A DNA stretch of 8,750 nt from assembly GCA_050251575.1 (NCBI GenBank), contig JBFWMP010000123.1:1-8750 (forward strand). Reading direction: 5' to 3'. The translations under genes and the position numbers were made by a program. A model generated the notes under the pieces. It was not told the origin of the DNA. It did not search any database and was given only the letters and a program-made list of their open reading frames with translations. The stretch comes from X23 sp050251575. Its GTDB lineage: Bacteria > Bacillota > Clostridia > SK-Y3. This document shows, piece by piece, positions 7,218 through 8,750 of this stretch. Every line of letters starts with the position of its first letter. Position 1 is the stretch's first letter.

Positions 7218-7223
7218 ATTATA
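7218..7223 (-). promoter_or_regulatory. Candidate -10 element of the purL promoter
   Basis: A consensus TATAAT on the minus strand, about 35 bp before the purL ATG, would give a leader of about 28 nt. The hexamer 17 bp upstream (ATAGTG) is a poor -35, so activator dependence is possible. The leader is too short to hold a purine riboswitch. Confidence 0.4.
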
Positions 7224-7245
7224 AACTTCTACTTATTATCCACTA

Positions 7246-7275
7246 TTGTATATTTATATTGTAATATGATAAAAT
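7246..7275 (+). promoter_or_regulatory. Candidate promoter of the LysR-type gene
   Basis: TTGTAT (7246-7251) and TAAAAT (7270-7275) are separated by 18 bp on the plus strand, upstream of the regulator gene. The -10 matches at five of six positions and the -35 only at TTG. The AT-rich context makes chance matches likely. Confidence 0.3.
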
Positions 7276-7297
7276 AAATAAGTAAAGTTAATAATAA

Positions 7298-7312
7298 TAA
7301 TATTCAATATTA
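7298..7312. promoter_or_regulatory. Perfect 7-1-7 dyad just upstream of the LysR gene, candidate operator
   Basis: TAATATT-C-AATATTA is an exact inverted repeat of 7-bp arms around one base. It abuts the AGGAG ribosome binding site of the LysR-type gene and lies downstream of its candidate promoter. LysR proteins bind dyads and usually repress their own gene, so this is a plausible autoregulatory site. Its sequence is low-complexity AT, so chance is a real alternative. Confidence 0.35.
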
Positions 7313-7316
7313 GGAG
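7312..7316 (+). promoter_or_regulatory. Ribosome binding site that fixes the LysR-type start
   Basis: AGGAG on the plus strand, 5 nt before ATG 7322. The GTG at 7316 that opens the frame overlaps this site and is therefore unlikely to be the start. Confidence 0.75.
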
Positions 7317-7321
7317 TGCTT

Positions 7322-8218
7322 ATGGATATTAATTTTGAGCTATATAAAATTTTTTACTTTGCAGCAAAACACGAAAGCTTCTCAGATGCTGCCAATAAAT
7401 TATTTATCACTCAATCTGCGGTAAGTCAAGCGATTAAAAATCTTGAAGATAAACTTGGAAATCAGCTTTTTTTCAGAAAAAACCGTAAAGTAACCTTAAC
7501 ACGTGAAGGCGACTTGCTCTTCAAGCATATTTCTCAGGCATACCACCTTATCATCAATGCCGAAAATAAACTCTCCGAAATAAAAAACCTGGATGCCGGA
7601 GAGATAAGGATAGGAGTCAGTGATACTATTTGCAAGTACTATCTTATCCCTTACCTGGAAAAATTCAACCATGATTATCCGAATGTAAAAATTCAGGTAA
7701 TTAATAGAACCTCCTCCCAGATTCTCGAGCTTCTGAATGAAGGTCTTGTCGATCTCGGAATTGCTACACTGCCTGTTAAGGATAAGAATATTATTATAAA
7801 AAATTTTATAACAGTGGAAGATATCTTTATCGCATGTGAAAAATTTTCTGAATTGAAAAGTTCATGTATAACACTGCAGCAGCTTTCTGAATATCCCTTG
7901 CTAATGCTTGAAAAAGGCAGTGCAACACGACGAAATATTGATGAGTTTCTAAAGCAAGAAGAAATAAGTATATCACCTGAAATTGAATTAGAAGACATCG
8001 ATTTATTAGTCGAGTTTGCAAAAATCGGACTGGGTATTGCTTGTGTTTTAAAAGAAAGTGCGGCTAAAGAAATTGAAAGCAATCAACTGTTTCAAATACA
8101 TACTATTGAAAACCTACCTCCTCGAAAACTAGGGATATGCACTCTGAAAAATGTACCTCTGTCTAGAGCTGTATCAGTATTTATTGACTGCTTATATAAA
8201 AATGAGCCTGTCATTTAA
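7322..8218 (+). CDS. LysR-type transcriptional regulator
   Basis: DNA-binding regulator of 298 aa, the usual LysR length. The N-terminal winged helix-turn-helix spans about residues 1-60, with the signature SFSDAANKLFITQSAVSQAI (19-38), LEDKLGNQLFFR (41-52) and the wing VTLTREG (57-63). A linker helix follows (about 64-90), then a periplasmic-binding-protein-like effector domain from about 92 (GEIRIGVS at 93-100, LIPYL at 108-112, DLGIA at 144-148, GLGIACVLKE at 236-245). The effector is not readable. ATG 7322 is chosen over GTG 7316 because of the ribosome binding site. The gene is divergent from purL with a 139-bp shared gap, so control of purL is possible, though LysR proteins also often control only themselves or distant genes. 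Its 3' end overlaps the convergent DUF1232 gene by 8 bp and no terminator is visible between them. Confidence 0.95.
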   Translation: MDINFELYKIFYFAAKHESFSDAANKLFITQSAVSQAIKNLEDKLGNQLFFRKNRKVTLTREGDLLFKHISQAYHLIINAENKLSEIKNLDAGEIRIGVSDTICKYYLIPYLEKFNHDYPNVKIQVINRTSSQILELLNEGLVDLGIATLPVKDKNIIIKNFITVEDIFIACEKFSELKSSCITLQQLSEYPLLMLEKGSATRRNIDEFLKQEEISISPEIELEDIDLLVEFAKIGLGIACVLKESAAKEIESNQLFQIHTIENLPPRKLGICTLKNVPLSRAVSVFIDCLYKNEPVI

Positions 8219-8642
8219 TCCACTTGACATTTTTTATTGCATACATTCCTTTTTCCGCGACAATCTTCATCCCGTGTGTAATAACTTTTGCAGCAGAAAC
8301 TCCAAGTAGCTTGAAATAATCCTTAATGAGTCGAATATCATCTTTTACTATCTCCATTGTCAAATTGCACTCTGACAACATCCCTGCAAACTTATCTTCT
8401 CTATAAGACGTGATCACTCTGTATAGAACAGTCAACACTACCAAAATGTCATCCAACTGACCCAGTACAGGAACTACACCAGGAATAAGATCAATAGGGG
8501 ACAACACATATCCTATGGCCCCATAGAGCATCATCCTGTGTCCTTTTTTTAACCCGGCACTTTTGAATATCTTATAAAGTAACTTAGTATATCGCGGCAG
8601 TCTTTTTACAACATCAATAATATCATCTGAAAATTTTCTCAT
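8211..8642 (-). CDS. DUF1232 (YkvA-like) small membrane-associated protein
   Basis: Protein of 143 aa with the DUF1232 core at about 37-75. Its signature is YVLSPIDLIPGVVPVLGQLD (45-64), with D51, P54 and the DD at 64-65. This hydrophobic helical stretch probably inserts in or lies against the membrane. The function of the family is unknown. The N-terminus is basic (KRLPRYTKLLYKIFK, 13-27) and the C-terminal half is predicted helical and charged, beyond the conserved core. The start is supported by AGGAG (8653-8649), 6 nt before the ATG. It appears monocistronic: a terminator lies upstream at the window edge. It converges with the LysR gene, the TGA and TAA stops falling within the same 8 bp. 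Confidence 0.88.
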   Translation of the reverse strand: MRKFSDDIIDVVKRLPRYTKLLYKIFKSAGLKKGHRMMLYGAIGYVLSPIDLIPGVVPVLGQLDDILVVLTVLYRVITSYREDKFAGMLSECNLTMEIVKDDIRLIKDYFKLLGVSAAKVITHGMKIVAEKGMYAIKNVKWIK

Positions 8643-8671
8643 ATTTTTCTCCTATTTTCTTTATTACGCTT

Positions 8672-8677
8672 ATTATA
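8672..8677 (-). promoter_or_regulatory. Candidate -10 element of the DUF1232 gene
   Basis: A consensus TATAAT on the minus strand, about 30 bp before the start codon. The hexamer 17 bp upstream (TGTTTA) is a poor -35. It lies between the upstream terminator and the gene, where a promoter is needed. Confidence 0.4.
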
Positions 8678-8721
8678 TGATAATCTCGAAAAAATAAACA
8701 GATAATAAATATGCTTGCAAA

Positions 8722-8749
8722 TTAAAAAAAGGCAGCTTTATTCAGCTGC
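8722..8749 (-). terminator. Rho-independent terminator of a minus-strand unit beyond the right edge
   Basis: On the minus strand GCAGCT (8749-8744) and AGCTGC (8737-8732) form a 6-bp GC-containing stem with a 6-nt loop, followed by one C and a run of seven T (8730-8724). The orientation implies a gene entering from beyond 8750 and ending here, separated from the DUF1232 gene. The stem may continue past the window edge. Confidence 0.75.
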
Positions 8750-8750
8750 T

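Noticed and set aside
7693..8082. Minus-strand open frames inside the LysR gene
   Set aside because: They are antisense shadows of the conserved effector-binding domain and have no family features.

Overview
The window is AT-rich, with strong AGGAGG-type ribosome binding sites and Clostridia-like protein families: a single-chain PurL of the clostridial kind, a Thermotoga/archaeal-type S-adenosylhomocysteine hydrolase, and a YkvA-like DUF1232 protein. It is most likely chromosomal DNA of an anaerobic Firmicute (class Clostridia). I see no mobile elements, CRISPR arrays, rRNA or tRNA genes. Most of the window is housekeeping metabolism.

Layout. Five complete genes lie on the minus strand and one on the plus strand. 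From right to left on the minus strand: a small DUF1232 membrane-associated protein (8211-8642), purL (3403-7182), an amidohydrolase-2 family enzyme of unknown substrate (2394-3230), a purine nucleoside phosphorylase (1441-2262) and an ahcY-type hydrolase (4-1254). The last three bases of the window on the minus strand are the ATG of a further gene, with a good ribosome binding site inside the ahcY 3' end. A LysR-type regulator (7322-8218, plus strand) is divergent from purL and convergent with the DUF1232 gene, overlapping its 3' end by 8 bp.

Transcription units. A perfect 22-bp hairpin flanked by A and T runs (3351-3398) ends purL. A perfect 26-bp AT-rich inverted repeat (2355-2413) covers the 3' end of the amidohydrolase gene. 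A hairpin plus T-run at the right edge (8722-8749) ends a minus-strand unit that enters from outside. PNP, ahcY and the truncated gene probably form one unit, with a 186-nt leader-like gap ahead of ahcY. That gap holds a GC-rich hairpin and a 14-bp tandem repeat.

How the genes fit together. PNP and AhcY together suggest salvage of the methylation by-product S-adenosylhomocysteine. The AhcY belongs to the 'GYGWCG' subfamily, has substitutions at positions that contact adenine in the human enzyme, and lacks the C-terminal Lys/Tyr tail. The PNP is of the 6-oxopurine (inosine/guanosine) type. This pairing would suit a route through S-inosylhomocysteine and inosine, as reported in methanogens, rather than the usual adenosine route; that is inference. 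purL serves de novo purine synthesis. Its only adjacent regulator is the divergent LysR protein, whose effector cannot be read from the sequence.
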